Source: Ramlibacter sp. (lineage in GTDB: Bacteria; Pseudomonadota; Gammaproteobacteria; Burkholderiales; Burkholderiaceae_C). Taken from it: DNA of 64,000 bases. The first letter of the stretch is position 1, and the number at the start of each line of letters is the position of its first letter. Below, piece by piece: positions 40,772 to 52,363 of the stretch. Location: assembly GCA_019635435.1 (NCBI GenBank), contig JAHBZM010000001.1, positions 3,286,001 to 3,350,000 of the forward strand, given 5' to 3'. The position numbers were made by a program, and so were the translations under genes. Under the pieces are notes generated by a model, which searched no databases, had not been told where the DNA came from, and saw nothing but the letters and a program-made list of their open reading frames with translations.

Positions 40772-41743
40772 ATGAAACTTTCCAGACTGGTTTTCGCCCT
40801 GACGCTCGCCGCCGGCTTTGTCGCCAGCGCCGCTGCCCAGACCACCATGCGCATCAGCATCTCGGTGGCCCAGAATTCCCACCAGGGCGTGGCCATCGAC
40901 ACCTTTGCCAAAGAGGTGGAGAAGCGCACCGGCGGACGCTACAAGATCCAGACCTTCTACAGCGGCTCGCTGGGCGGAGAGCGCGAATCGATCGAGGCCG
41001 TTCAGCTGGGCACCCAGGCCCTGGCGTTCAGCTCCACGGGCCCGGTGCCCAACTTCGTGCCCGAGACCAAGATCCTGGACGTGCCCTTCCTGTTCCGTGA
41101 CAAGGCCCATGCCCGCGCCGTGCTCGACGGCCCCATCGGCCAGGACCTGCTGGCCAAGTTCGATGCCAAGGGCTTCAAGGCGCTGGCCTGGGCCGAGAAC
41201 GGCTTCCGCCACATGACCAACAGCAAGCGCGACGTCAAGGCCCCCGAAGACCTCAAGGGCCTGAAGATGCGCACCATGGAGAACCCCGTGCACATTGCCG
41301 CCTACAAGGGCTTTGGCATCGTGACCACGCCCATGGCGTTCCCCGAAGTGTTCACGGCCCTGCAGCAGGGCACGGTGGACGGCCAGGAGAATCCGCTGTC
41401 GGTGATCATCGCCGCCAAGTTCGACCAGGTGCAAAAGCACCTGTCGCTGACCGGCCATGTGTACTCCCCCGCCATCTTCCTGATGAACAAGGCCGAGTTT
41501 GACAAGCTCAGCGCCGCCGACAAGCAAAGCTTCATTGACGCCGCCAAGGAAGGCGCCAAGGCCAACCGCGCCCGCGTGGACGAGGACGATGCCAAGGGCG
41601 TGGCCGACCTGCGCGCCAAGGGCATGACCGTGATCGACAACGTCGACAAGGCCAAATTCGTTGCCGCGCTGGCCCCGGTGAACGCCGAGTTCGAGAAGCA
41701 GTTTGGCAAGGCCAACCTCGACAAGATCCGCAACTACAAGTAA
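40772..41743 (+). CDS. dctP: TRAP transporter substrate-binding protein DctP
   Basis: A 323-residue periplasmic binding protein with a Sec signal (MKLSRLVFALTLAAGFVASA, cleavage after AAAQ). The DctP family arginine region is LKMRTMENPVHIAAYKGFG, and VTPMAFPEVFTALQQGTVDGQENP marks the ligand-binding hinge. It binds an organic acid or sugar acid; the family's R-N pair suggests a carboxylate. It is the first gene of dctPQM behind a palindromic operator. A terminator-like hairpin follows, so the permease genes may be made at a lower level than the binding protein. Confidence 0.94.
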   Translation: MKLSRLVFALTLAAGFVASAAAQTTMRISISVAQNSHQGVAIDTFAKEVEKRTGGRYKIQTFYSGSLGGERESIEAVQLGTQALAFSSTGPVPNFVPETKILDVPFLFRDKAHARAVLDGPIGQDLLAKFDAKGFKALAWAENGFRHMTNSKRDVKAPEDLKGLKMRTMENPVHIAAYKGFGIVTTPMAFPEVFTALQQGTVDGQENPLSVIIAAKFDQVQKHLSLTGHVYSPAIFLMNKAEFDKLSAADKQSFIDAAKEGAKANRARVDEDDAKGVADLRAKGMTVIDNVDKAKFVAALAPVNAEFEKQFGKANLDKIRNYK

Positions 41744-41767
41744 TCGCTACTTTTTTGATAGCGGGCA

Positions 41768-41799
41768 GCGCCCGCAGCTTGCGGGCTGCGGGCGTTTTT
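41768..41799 (+). terminator. Terminator-like hairpin between dctP and dctQ
   Basis: GCCCGCAG-CTTGCGGG-CTGCGGGC is followed by GTTTTT. It sits 25 bases past the dctP stop and 35 bases before dctQ, where partial termination would bias expression towards the binding protein. Directly upstream is another small palindrome (CGCTACTTTTTTGATAGCG, 41744-41762) of the dispersed type. Confidence 0.75.
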
Positions 41800-41833
41800 C
41801 CTCTACAGTGGTGGATAGAACCGGAGCAAAGCA

Positions 41834-42328
41834 ATGAAACAGGCCTTCTTGAGGCTGGAACACGGGGCCACCCTGTTCACCATGCTGGCCGCGTGCGCAA
41901 TGCTGGTGCTGGCCGCGGGACTGGGCATGTTCCAGATCATCATGCGGTTCGTGCTGGAGCAGCCGGCCGAATGGACCGAAGTGCTGATCCGCTTCAGCCT
42001 GATCTGGATGGTGTTCATGGGCATCCCAACGGCCTTTCGCCAGGGGGCGATGGTCAGCGTGGACGTGCTGTACCGCTGGAGCCCGCCGGGCATGCGGCGC
42101 GTGCTTGATTTCGTGGTCTGCCTGGCCGCGCTGGCGCTGATCGGCGTGATCTTCTGGTGGGGCTGGGACTACGCCGTGCGCGGGCGGGTGCAGACCATGA
42201 TCGGGCTCGAAAGCGTCTCGATGTTCTGGGCCTACCTGGCCATGCCCGTGGGGGCCGTGTTCAGCGCGCTGGGCATCGTGGGCAACCTGCTGGACCCGCA
42301 GCGCATGGAACTGGAGACCGCCCAATGA
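41834..42328 (+). CDS. dctQ: TRAP transporter small permease DctQ
   Basis: A 164-residue four-helix membrane protein (FTMLAACAMLVLAAGLGMFQ; FSLIWMVFMGIPTAFRQGAM with the family's W-LIR-SLIW-FMG pattern). It joins DctM to form the Na+-coupled TRAP permease. ATG 41834 is behind GGAG. It overlaps dctM by four bases (ATGA at 42325). Confidence 0.93.
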   Translation: MKQAFLRLEHGATLFTMLAACAMLVLAAGLGMFQIIMRFVLEQPAEWTEVLIRFSLIWMVFMGIPTAFRQGAMVSVDVLYRWSPPGMRRVLDFVVCLAALALIGVIFWWGWDYAVRGRVQTMIGLESVSMFWAYLAMPVGAVFSALGIVGNLLDPQRMELETAQ

Positions 42329-43602
42329 CGGCCGTGATGATTTCCACCATGGTGCTGTGCTTTGCACTCACCGTGTCGGTGGCCGTGTCCATTGGACTGT
42401 CCGCGGTGCTGGGCATCCAGGTGGCCAATGCCCACATGCTGATCTCCGTCAAGGAGATGTTCAACTCCATCAACAAGTTTCCGCTGGCCGCCATTCCCTT
42501 CTTCATCCTGGCCGGCAACCTCATGGAAACCGGCGGCATCTCGCGCCGCCTGGTCGAATTTGCCAAGAGCGTGGTGGGCGGCGTGCAGGGCGGCCTGCCC
42601 ATGACCTGCGTGCTCACCTGCATGATCTTTGCAGCGGTGTCGGGCTCGTCGGTGGCCACCACCTTCGCAATTGGCGCCATCCTGATCCCCGCGCTCATCA
42701 AGCACGGCTACCCTGTCACCTACGCCGCCGCGCTGCAGGCCACCAGCGCCGAACTGGGCGTGATCATCCCGCCGTCCATCCCGCTGATCCTGTACGGCGT
42801 GAGCGCCGAGGTGTCGATCGGTGAACTGTTCATTGCGGGCTTTGGGCCCGGCCTGCTGATCGGCGGTGCGCTGATGCTGTTTGTCTACCTGTACTGCAAG
42901 TGGAAGGGCTGGGGCAAGGCCGACGGCGATGGCCGCCTGGGCCTGGGCCGTGCCACGCTGCAGGCCGGCTGGGCCCTGCTGATGCCGTTGATCATTCTGG
43001 GCGGCATTTATGGCGGCGTGTTCACGCCCACCGAGGCATCGGCCGTGGCGGTGTTCTATGCGCTGATCGTGGGCGTGGTGATCTATCGCGAAATCCGCCT
43101 CAAGGACCTGTACCCCATCCTGCGCAAATCGGTGCTGTCGTCGGCCGTGATCATGTTCATCATTGCCAATGCCGGGCTGTTTGCCTTTTTGATCACGCGC
43201 GCCGGCGTGCCCGACGCGATCGGCCGCTGGCTGGAGGCCGTGCTGCAAAGCCCGGCGCTGTTCCTGCTGGGCGTGAACGCCGCGCTGTTCTTCATTGGCA
43301 TGTTCATCGAGACCAGCGCCGCCATCATCGTGCTGGCGCCCATCCTGGCGCCGGTGGCCCAGCACTTTGGGGTGGACCCGGTGCACTTTGGCCTGATCAT
43401 GGTGGTCAACCTCGCGCTGGGCATGATCACCCCGCCCTTTGGCGTCAACCTGTTCGCCGCCTGCACCGTGGCCAAGGTGTCGCTGGACCGCATCGTGGGG
43501 CACCTGATCCCGTTCGTGCTGGTGATCCTGGCCTGCCTGATGGTCATCACCTACGTGCCGTCACTGTCGCTCACGCTGCGCGACCTGGTTTACGCCCGGT
43601 AG
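42325..43602 (+). CDS. dctM: TRAP transporter large permease DctM
   Basis: A 425-residue permease with about twelve membrane segments. Typical family stretches are FPLAAIPFFILAGNLMETGG, AAVSGSSVATTFAIGAILIP, ELGVIIPPSIPLILYGV and MITPPFGVNLFAACTVA. Translation is coupled to dctQ. Together with DctP it imports an organic acid. It ends 28 bases before the glycine riboswitch leader. Confidence 0.95.
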   Translation: MTAVMISTMVLCFALTVSVAVSIGLSAVLGIQVANAHMLISVKEMFNSINKFPLAAIPFFILAGNLMETGGISRRLVEFAKSVVGGVQGGLPMTCVLTCMIFAAVSGSSVATTFAIGAILIPALIKHGYPVTYAAALQATSAELGVIIPPSIPLILYGVSAEVSIGELFIAGFGPGLLIGGALMLFVYLYCKWKGWGKADGDGRLGLGRATLQAGWALLMPLIILGGIYGGVFTPTEASAVAVFYALIVGVVIYREIRLKDLYPILRKSVLSSAVIMFIIANAGLFAFLITRAGVPDAIGRWLEAVLQSPALFLLGVNAALFFIGMFIETSAAIIVLAPILAPVAQHFGVDPVHFGLIMVVNLALGMITPPFGVNLFAACTVAKVSLDRIVGHLIPFVLVILACLMVITYVPSLSLTLRDLVYAR

Positions 43603-43630
43603 AGCCCAACCGCGCGGTAGAATCCACCCA

Positions 43631-43818
43631 GTCAGGAGAGAGCCTCCCCAGGGGAGGCCGCCGAAGGCGCAGGGTCCCCCCGAACGCTCAGGCAAAAGGA
43701 CTGACGAAGCGCCTCGCAAGAGGCGTTTCCTTGCTGGAGAGAGGCCGCCCCAGGGTGGCCCACCGAAGGAGCAAACGCCACATCGCTGGCGCGAATCTCT
43801 CAGGTAAAGCGGACAGCA
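43631..43818 (+). ncRNA. Tandem glycine riboswitch upstream of gcvT
   Basis: Two glycine aptamers. The first (43631-43705) is closed by GTCAG/CTGAC and contains GGAGAGAGCCTCC, GCCGAAGGCGCAGG and CGAACGCTCAGGCAAAAGGA. The second (43732-43818) is closed by TGCTG/CAGCA and contains GGAGAGAGGC, CACCGAAGGAGCAA and GCGAATCTCTCAGGTAAAGC. The linker carries its own hairpin CGCCTC-GCAA-GAGGCG (43710-43725). It senses glycine and in known cases turns on the cleavage operon; the gcvT ribosome site is 43 bases past the second aptamer, consistent with translational control. Confidence 0.95.
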
Positions 43819-43872
43819 GGGGCAGCCCATGGCGCCAGCCGTGGATTCCCTCTTTGCCCCGGAGACTGCCGC

Positions 43873-45012
43873 TTGTCTGCCACTGCCCAGGATCTTCTCA
43901 AAACCCCGCTGCACGCCCTGCATGTGGAACTTGGCGCCCGCATGGTGCCCTTTGCCGGCTACAGCATGCCGGTGCAGTACCCGGCCGGCCTGATGGCCGA
44001 GCACCACCACACGCGCCAGGCCGCCGGCCTGTTTGACGTCTCGCACATGGGACAGCTCAAGCTGCTGGGGCCCGACGCCGCCGCCGCCTTCGAAACCCTG
44101 ATGCCCGTGGACGTGCAGGGCCTGGGCTACGACAACGGCGTCTGCAGGCAGCGCTACGGCCTGTTGCTGACCGAAGAGGGCACCATCATCGACGACCTGA
44201 TGTTCGTCAACCGGGGCGAGGACATTTTCGTGATCGTCAATGGCGCCTGCAAGGCCGGTGACATCGCCCACATCCAGGCCCGCATCGGCAGCCGCTGCAC
44301 CGTGCTGCCCCTGCCCGACCGCGCGCTGCTGGCGCTGCAGGGTCCGCAGGCCGTCAGCGCGCTGTCGCGGCTGCTGACCGGCGTGGACAAGCTGGTCTTC
44401 ATGACTGGCGGGCATTTCATCTGGGAAGGCGCGGACCTGTTCATCACCCGCAGCGGCTACACCGGCGAAGACGGGTTTGAAATATCGGTCCCCGCCAGCC
44501 ATGCCGAGGCGCTGGCGCGCGCGCTGCTGGCCCAACCCGAGGTCAAGCCCGTGGGCCTGGGCGCGCGCAACTCGCTGCGGCTGGAGGCCGGCCTGTGCCT
44601 GTACGGCAACGACATCGACACCACCACCACCCCCGTGGAAGCCGGCCTGACCTGGGCCATCCAGAAGGTGCGGCGCAGCGGCGGCGCGCGTGAAGGGGGC
44701 TTCCCGGGCGCGGCGCGCGTGCTGGCGCAGCTGCAGGGCGAAGGCCTCGCGCGCAAGCGGGTCGGCCTGGTGGCGCTGGAGCGCATCCCGGTGCGTGACC
44801 ACACCGAGCTGCAGGACGCCAGCGGCCAGCGCATCGGCGAAGTCACCAGCGGCCTGCTGGGGCCCACCCTCGACAAGCCGGTGGCCATGGGCTACGTGGA
44901 CGCCGCCCAGGCGGCGACCGGCACACGGGTGAATGCCATGGTGCGCGGCAAGGCCGTGCCCATGGAAGTCAGCGCCATGCCCTTTGTACCGACACGCTAC
45001 TACCGCGGTTGA
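43873..45012 (+). CDS. gcvT: Aminomethyltransferase, glycine cleavage T protein
   Basis: A 379-residue tetrahydrofolate-binding T protein. It has LGARMVPFAGYSMPVQYPAG and FDVSHMGQLKLLG near the N-terminus, SRSGYTGEDG-like TRSGYTGEDGFEISV in the middle (about 195-210), and LRLEAGLCLYGNDID with the folate-contacting region. The start is TTG 43873 with GGAG at 43861; the alternative downstream start would cut conserved residues. It moves the aminomethyl carbon from GcvH lipoamide to tetrahydrofolate. It is the first gene of gcvTHP under a glycine riboswitch. Confidence 0.95.
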   Translation: MSATAQDLLKTPLHALHVELGARMVPFAGYSMPVQYPAGLMAEHHHTRQAAGLFDVSHMGQLKLLGPDAAAAFETLMPVDVQGLGYDNGVCRQRYGLLLTEEGTIIDDLMFVNRGEDIFVIVNGACKAGDIAHIQARIGSRCTVLPLPDRALLALQGPQAVSALSRLLTGVDKLVFMTGGHFIWEGADLFITRSGYTGEDGFEISVPASHAEALARALLAQPEVKPVGLGARNSLRLEAGLCLYGNDIDTTTTPVEAGLTWAIQKVRRSGGAREGGFPGAARVLAQLQGEGLARKRVGLVALERIPVRDHTELQDASGQRIGEVTSGLLGPTLDKPVAMGYVDAAQAATGTRVNAMVRGKAVPMEVSAMPFVPTRYYRG

Positions 45013-45061
45013 GTTCGCCGCGGTTAAATTCCCAGTTCAATTCTTCAATCAGGAGCACGCC

Positions 45062-45439
45062 ATGACCATGAAATACACGCAGGACCACGAATGGATCCAG
45101 CTGGAAGACCACGAGGCCGCCACGGTGGGCATCACGCTGCACGCGCAGGACGCGCTGGGCGATGTGGTGTTTGTCGAACTGCCCGAAGTCGGTCGCGTCT
45201 ATGCCAAGGGTGAGGTTGCGGGCGTGGTCGAGTCGGTCAAGGCCGCCGCCGACGTCTACATGCCCATCGCCGGCGAAGTGACCGAAGTCAACGAAGCCCT
45301 GCGCGCCGACCCCTCTCTGGCCAACACCGACCCGCTGGGCAATGGCTGGTTCTTCACCATCCTGATCAAGGACATGGCCGAGTTTGACGCCCTGATGGAC
45401 GAGCCCGGCTACATCAAGTTCACCCAAGAGAACTCCTGA
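45062..45439 (+). CDS. gcvH: Glycine cleavage H protein
   Basis: A 125-residue lipoyl carrier. The lipoyl-lysine is K60 in VVESVKAAADVY, flanked by GDVVFVELPEVG and the C-terminal NGWFFTILIKD. The lipoyl arm shuttles the aminomethyl group between GcvP, GcvT and the shared dihydrolipoyl dehydrogenase. ATG 45062 lies 49 bases past gcvT with CAGGAG upstream; gcvP starts 12 bases after its stop. Confidence 0.97.
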   Translation: MTMKYTQDHEWIQLEDHEAATVGITLHAQDALGDVVFVELPEVGRVYAKGEVAGVVESVKAAADVYMPIAGEVTEVNEALRADPSLANTDPLGNGWFFTILIKDMAEFDALMDEPGYIKFTQENS

Positions 45440-45451
45440 GAAAGCGCCACC

Positions 45452-48383
<2,932 letters not shown>

Positions 48384-48397
<14 letters not shown>

Positions 48398-49235
48398 GGG
48401 CCGCAATCAGCGCCGCGTCGAACAGCTCAGGCTGTTCGAACTGGACCCAGTGGCCCGCGCCGGGCAGCAGGGTCAGGCCGCGGAAATCAGGCGCGGCGCG
48501 CAAGGCCGGCTCCACTTCGGACATACGGCCCTGATAGAGCGCGTCTTCGGCACCATAGATCGCCCAGACCGGGCACGGCACATGGGCCAGCGCGCGCACC
48601 AGCGCATCGGTAAAAGCCAGGCTGCGGCCCTTCATGCGGTCGCGCACCACATTGGCCTTGTGCACTTCAAGCGCCAGCGTGTCGATGGATTCGGGCCAGA
48701 ACAGCATCAGGGCAGCCAGATTGCTGCGATGAATGGCATCGCGCTGGGCCTCGTCTTCAATGTGCCGCCACGGGGTCAGGGACACCATGCGCCGGCTCGC
48801 CAGCCCCAGGCCGGGCGCCCCGATCACCACCAGCCGCCGCACGCGTTGCGGGTAGCGCGCGGCCAGCAGGCCGGCAGTCATGCCGCCAAACGAGAAGCCC
48901 GCCATGTCGCAGGGGTCGTTGCCAATCAGCGCCTGCAGGCCCGCTTCCAGCGGCTGCGGCAGCACATCGGCATCGCTGCCCCCCGGTGGCTGGGCTGAGT
49001 CGCCAAAGCCTGGCAGGTCCGGCGCCAGCACGCGGCGCCCCGTTGCCGCCAGGGCTTCCACGTTGCGGATCCAGTGGGTCCAGCTGCCGCTGCCGCCATG
49101 CAGCAGGACCAGCGGCTCGCCATGGCCCCAGCTGTGCCAGACCAGTTCGCCGTCCCCACAGGGGGTGGTCAGGCGTGTCGCCGCGGCGAGCACGCGCTGG
49201 ATGCCGGGGAACAACGCCGGGGCGCTGGCGGTCAT
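48384..49235 (-). CDS. Alpha/beta-fold hydrolase with intact catalytic motifs
   Basis: A 283-residue hydrolase. The oxyanion region is VLLHGGSGSWTHW (about 42-54). The nucleophile elbow is GFSFGG, with DLPGFGDSA before it. The acid is in YGAEDALY, and the histidine is in LLPGAGHWVQFEQPELF. It probably cleaves an ester or C-C bond in catabolism. ATG 49235 is chosen; a longer frame extends to 49283. It follows the FrnE-like gene by seven bases on the same strand, so they may be co-transcribed. Its end overlaps the gcvP end. Confidence 0.87.
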
Positions 49236-49242
49236 GCGGCCG

Positions 49243-49899
49243 TCAGACCTCACCCGCGGCGATCTGGCGGATGGCCTGTTCAAACACCTCGACCGGTTGC
49301 CCGCCCGAGATCAGGTGCTTGTTGTTGAAGATGATGGCGGGCACCGAATGGATGCCGGCGCTCAGGTAGTGCTGCTCCTGGGCCCGGACGTCGGCCGCGA
49401 ACTCGTCGCTGGCCAGGATCTCGCGGGCGCGCGCGCCGTCCAGGCCGGCGGCCTCGGCCGCGCGCACCAGCACCTCGTGCGACTCGGGCGCCTCGCCATC
49501 GGTGAAATAGGCCTTCAGCAGGTTCTTCTTCAGCGCGTGCTGGCGGCCTTCTCCCTGGCCTTCGGCCCAATGCAGCAGGCGGTGGGCGTCAAAGGTGTTG
49601 TAGACGCGGCCGCGCCCCTCCTTGCGGAAGGTGAAGCCCAGCGCTTCGCCCCGCAGGCGGATGTTTTCACGGATCTGCTCCTGCTGGGCCGGCGTGGAGC
49701 CGTATTTCTGGGTCAGGTGCTCGGTGATGTCCTGGCCGCCTGGGGCCATGCCGGGGTTGAGCTCGAAGGGCTGGAAGTGCAACTCGGCCTTGACCTCGCC
49801 CTGGACGCGGTCGAGTGCCTGTTCGAGCGCGCTCAGGCCAATGGCGCACCATGGGCAGGAGACATCGGAAACAAAATCGATTTTCAGGGGAGTGGTCAT
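49243..49899 (-). CDS. DsbA-family oxidoreductase (FrnE-like)
   Basis: A 218-residue cytoplasmic thioredoxin-fold protein. The active site is CPWC (C15, C18), with a cis-Pro in SVPAIIFNN and the helical insert FELNPGMAPGGQDITEHLTQ typical of FrnE/2-hydroxychromene-isomerase-like proteins. There is no signal peptide. Relatives act in oxidative stress or polyketide steps. The 146-base gap to aroQ on the right contains nothing I recognise. Confidence 0.92.
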   Translation of the reverse strand: MTTPLKIDFVSDVSCPWCAIGLSALEQALDRVQGEVKAELHFQPFELNPGMAPGGQDITEHLTQKYGSTPAQQEQIRENIRLRGEALGFTFRKEGRGRVYNTFDAHRLLHWAEGQGEGRQHALKKNLLKAYFTDGEAPESHEVLVRAAEAAGLDGARAREILASDEFAADVRAQEQHYLSAGIHSVPAIIFNNKHLISGGQPVEVFEQAIRQIAAGEV

Positions 49900-50045
49900 G
49901 CGCGGGCCTCGCTGAGCAGCGCCGGCGGATCACTCGCCGGCCAAAGGGAACATCCTATGCTAACGGCCTTCCGATGACCTTGCACAAGCCACGCCGGGCC
50001 TGGCCCGCCCCCAGGGCCCGGCTCAGCGGCGCCGGTTGCCGGGGC

Positions 50046-50489
50046 TCAGAGCGCCGCCAGCGCGGCAATGGCCAGCGGGTAGCCCTGTACCCCAAAGCCG
50101 GCCATCACGGCCCGGGCTGCCGGCGAGATGTAGCTGTGATGGCGAAACGCCTCGCGCGCATGCACGTTGCTGATGTGCAGTTCGATCAGGGTCACGCCGG
50201 TACCCTTGATGGCGTCGTGCAGCGCCACGCTGGTGTGGGTGTAGGCCCCGGCGTTGAGAATCACGCCCACCGCGGTTCCGCCTGCCTGGGCCTGACCGGC
50301 CTCCTGGATCCAGTCCACCAGCACCCCTTCATGGTTGGTCTGGCGAAAGTCGAGCCTGAAGCCATGCACGGCGCAGGCATCGGCGCACAGCCGCTGGACG
50401 TCGGCCAGCGTTTGCGCGCCATAGACAGCGGGCTCGCGCGTGCCCAGCAGGTTCAGGTTGGGCCCGTTGAGGACGAAGGCGGTTTTCAT
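50046..50489 (-). CDS. aroQ: 3-dehydroquinate dehydratase, type II
   Basis: A 147-residue type II dehydroquinase of the shikimate pathway. It has NGPNLNLLGTREP at residues 8-20 with the conserved loop, QTNHEGVLVDWI, NAGAYTHTSVALHDAI (catalytic region) and ELHISNVHAREAFRHHSYIS with the active-site His. It forms a dodecamer in relatives. Its ATG overlaps the stop of the upstream hydrolase-like gene (ATGA), so the two are translated together. Confidence 0.96.
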   Translation of the reverse strand: MKTAFVLNGPNLNLLGTREPAVYGAQTLADVQRLCADACAVHGFRLDFRQTNHEGVLVDWIQEAGQAQAGGTAVGVILNAGAYTHTSVALHDAIKGTGVTLIELHISNVHAREAFRHHSYISPAARAVMAGFGVQGYPLAIAALAAL

Positions 50490-51262
50490 CGGGATTTGAG
50501 CTCTTTGAGGAATTCGTGCACGAGCGTAGCAAATTCAACCGGCCGCTCGACCGCGCTCATGCGCCCGGTGTCCAGCGTGCGCAGGTCGGCGCCGGAGATG
50601 CTGCGGCACAGCGCCTCGGCGGTCTGCACCGAGATGCTGTCGTCCTGCGTTCCGGCCACCACCAGGGTGGGGCATCCGATCAGGGGGTTGCTGCTGCCGA
50701 AATCCACTTCCAGCATGGCCTCGCAACTGGCCACGTAGACGCTGGGATGGGTCGCCACCAGAGCGGCGCGCAGGCGGGCTGCCTTGGCGGCGCCGTCCGG
50801 GGTGGCGATGAAGGCCGGTGAGAACCAGTGCTTCATGGCTTCGTCGGCCACGGCCTCCATTCCCTGTTCCAGGGCCACCTGGGCCCGCGCCGTCAGGCGG
50901 GCACGGATGCTGTCATCAAAATAACTGGCGGAATTGGCCATCACGATGCAGCTCACCAGGTGCGGGTAGCGCACCGCCAGTTGCTGCCCGGTCATGCCGC
51001 CCATCACCAGCCCGACAAAGGTGACCGGGCCTTCCGAGTGCTCCTCGATCAGGGCGGCGGCGTCGTCGGCGAAAACCTCCATGGAATAGGGCCCGCGCAG
51101 TTGCTCCGAGCGTCCATGGCCGCGGTGGTCGTAACGCAGCACGGTGTAGCGCTTTTGAAGCAGGCTGGCCACGTCGTCCCACATCGTCAGGTCACAGCCC
51201 AGCGCATGGCTCAGCACGATGGTCGGTCCCTTGCCCTGCTTGACGAAGTTCAGTTGCGGCAT
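50486..51262 (-). CDS. Alpha/beta-hydrolase of the 3-oxoadipate enol-lactonase type lacking Ser and His
   Basis: A 258-residue PcaD-like fold: VLSHALGCDLTMWDD, YDHRGHGRSE and VVAGTQDDSIS are all present. But the nucleophile elbow, normally G-L-S-x-G-G, reads GLVMGG (V86 in place of Ser). The catalytic histidine segment, normally LDxxHxS, reads LDTGRMSAVERP (R234 in place of His). The acid position D207/D208 is kept. I checked both codons on the DNA (GTG and CGC). It is thus unlikely to be a hydrolase. It is coupled by ATGA to aroQ. ATG 51262 is chosen; a much longer frame upstream has no support. Confidence 0.8.
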   Translation of the reverse strand: MPQLNFVKQGKGPTIVLSHALGCDLTMWDDVASLLQKRYTVLRYDHRGHGRSEQLRGPYSMEVFADDAAALIEEHSEGPVTFVGLVMGGMTGQQLAVRYPHLVSCIVMANSASYFDDSIRARLTARAQVALEQGMEAVADEAMKHWFSPAFIATPDGAAKAARLRAALVATHPSVYVASCEAMLEVDFGSSNPLIGCPTLVVAGTQDDSISVQTAEALCRSISGADLRTLDTGRMSAVERPVEFATLVHEFLKELKSR

Positions 51263-51388
51263 GAATTCTTTTCCCTGACTTTGTTGCCCCTCGCGCATTG
51301 TGCCGCCAGATGCGGGCCCTGCCGATGAGGTTTGTGCGAATGGCGCTGCAGCTGTGGTCTGCCTGCCGCACAATGGTGCGCCCGCCTC

Positions 51389-52273
51389 ATGAAAACACGC
51401 CACTTCGCCCAGTTGATTGCCCTGTCGGCCCTCTGGGGCGCATCGTTCCCCATGATCCGCATTGCCAGTCCGGCGCTGGGGCCTTTCGGGCTGGCTGGCA
51501 TCCGCTGCCTGCTGGCCGCCGCCGTGCTGGGCCTGCTGATGCGCCTGCTGCGCCACCGATGGCCCGCGCGCGGCGCCTGGGGGCGCCTCACGGTGGTGGC
51601 CCTGCTCACCGTGGTGTCGCCGTTCGTGCTGTTCAATCTGGCGGGGCTGGTGTTGCCCGCGGGCTATTCGGCCGTTCTCAACGCAACGACTCCCTTGTTT
51701 GGCGTGCTGGGCGCGGCCGCCATGGGCGAGGAAAGACTGACACACCGCCGGCTCACGGGCTGCGCCGTGGGCTTTGCGGGGGTGGCGCTGCTGGTCCAGC
51801 TGGGGCCGGTGGCGGTCACGCTGCCCGTGGTGCTGGCCGCGCTGGCCTGCACCGTGGCCGCTGCGGCCTATGGCGTCGGCGCCATCCTGATGAAACGCGC
51901 CACGCTCTCCCACGAGCCCCTGCCCGCTTCGGCCACGGTCCATGTGGCGGCGGCGGTGCTGCTGGTGCTGCCTCTGGGTGCATCGGTGCCCGCCATGCAG
52001 TTCACGCCGGGGGCACTGATCGCGGCAGGCACCCTGGGGGTGATCACCTCGGGCCTGGTGTACTGGATCAGCATGCGGCTCATGCGCGTGATTCCGGCGA
52101 CTGCCGCCACCTCGGCCGCTTTCATGATCCCCTTGTTTGGCGTGACCTGGGGCGGCCTGTTTCTGGGAGAGCCCGTGACCCTGGGCATGCTGCCCGGTTG
52201 TCTGCTGGTGCTGCTCGCCACGGCCCTGATCACCGGATTCAACCCTTTCCGGGGCGCCCCGCCCGAACCCTGA
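51389..52273 (+). CDS. EamA-family (DMT) transporter
   Basis: A 294-residue ten-helix exporter with two EamA repeats (LIALSALWGASFPMIRIASP; AALACTVAAAAYGVGAILMK). Conserved PLFGVLGAAAMGEERL and IPLFGVTWGGLFLGEPV close each repeat. The substrate is unknown. ATG 51389 is taken; it is divergent from the PcaD-like gene. It is only moderately similar to the EamA gene at 34394. Confidence 0.9.
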   Translation: MKTRHFAQLIALSALWGASFPMIRIASPALGPFGLAGIRCLLAAAVLGLLMRLLRHRWPARGAWGRLTVVALLTVVSPFVLFNLAGLVLPAGYSAVLNATTPLFGVLGAAAMGEERLTHRRLTGCAVGFAGVALLVQLGPVAVTLPVVLAALACTVAAAAYGVGAILMKRATLSHEPLPASATVHVAAAVLLVLPLGASVPAMQFTPGALIAAGTLGVITSGLVYWISMRLMRVIPATAATSAAFMIPLFGVTWGGLFLGEPVTLGMLPGCLLVLLATALITGFNPFRGAPPEP

Positions 52274-52363
52274 CGCGGCAAAAGCGCAACACCACCGCTT
52301 TCATTTTCATAGCGGCTCTCATAGAATCCGCGCGGGCTACAGGCCATACCGACCCTTCATACC

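Noticed and set aside
50486..51943. A 485-codon version of the PcaD-like gene
   Set aside because: The upstream extension is antisense to the EamA gene and lacks domain character. MPQLNFV at 51262 is the family-like start.
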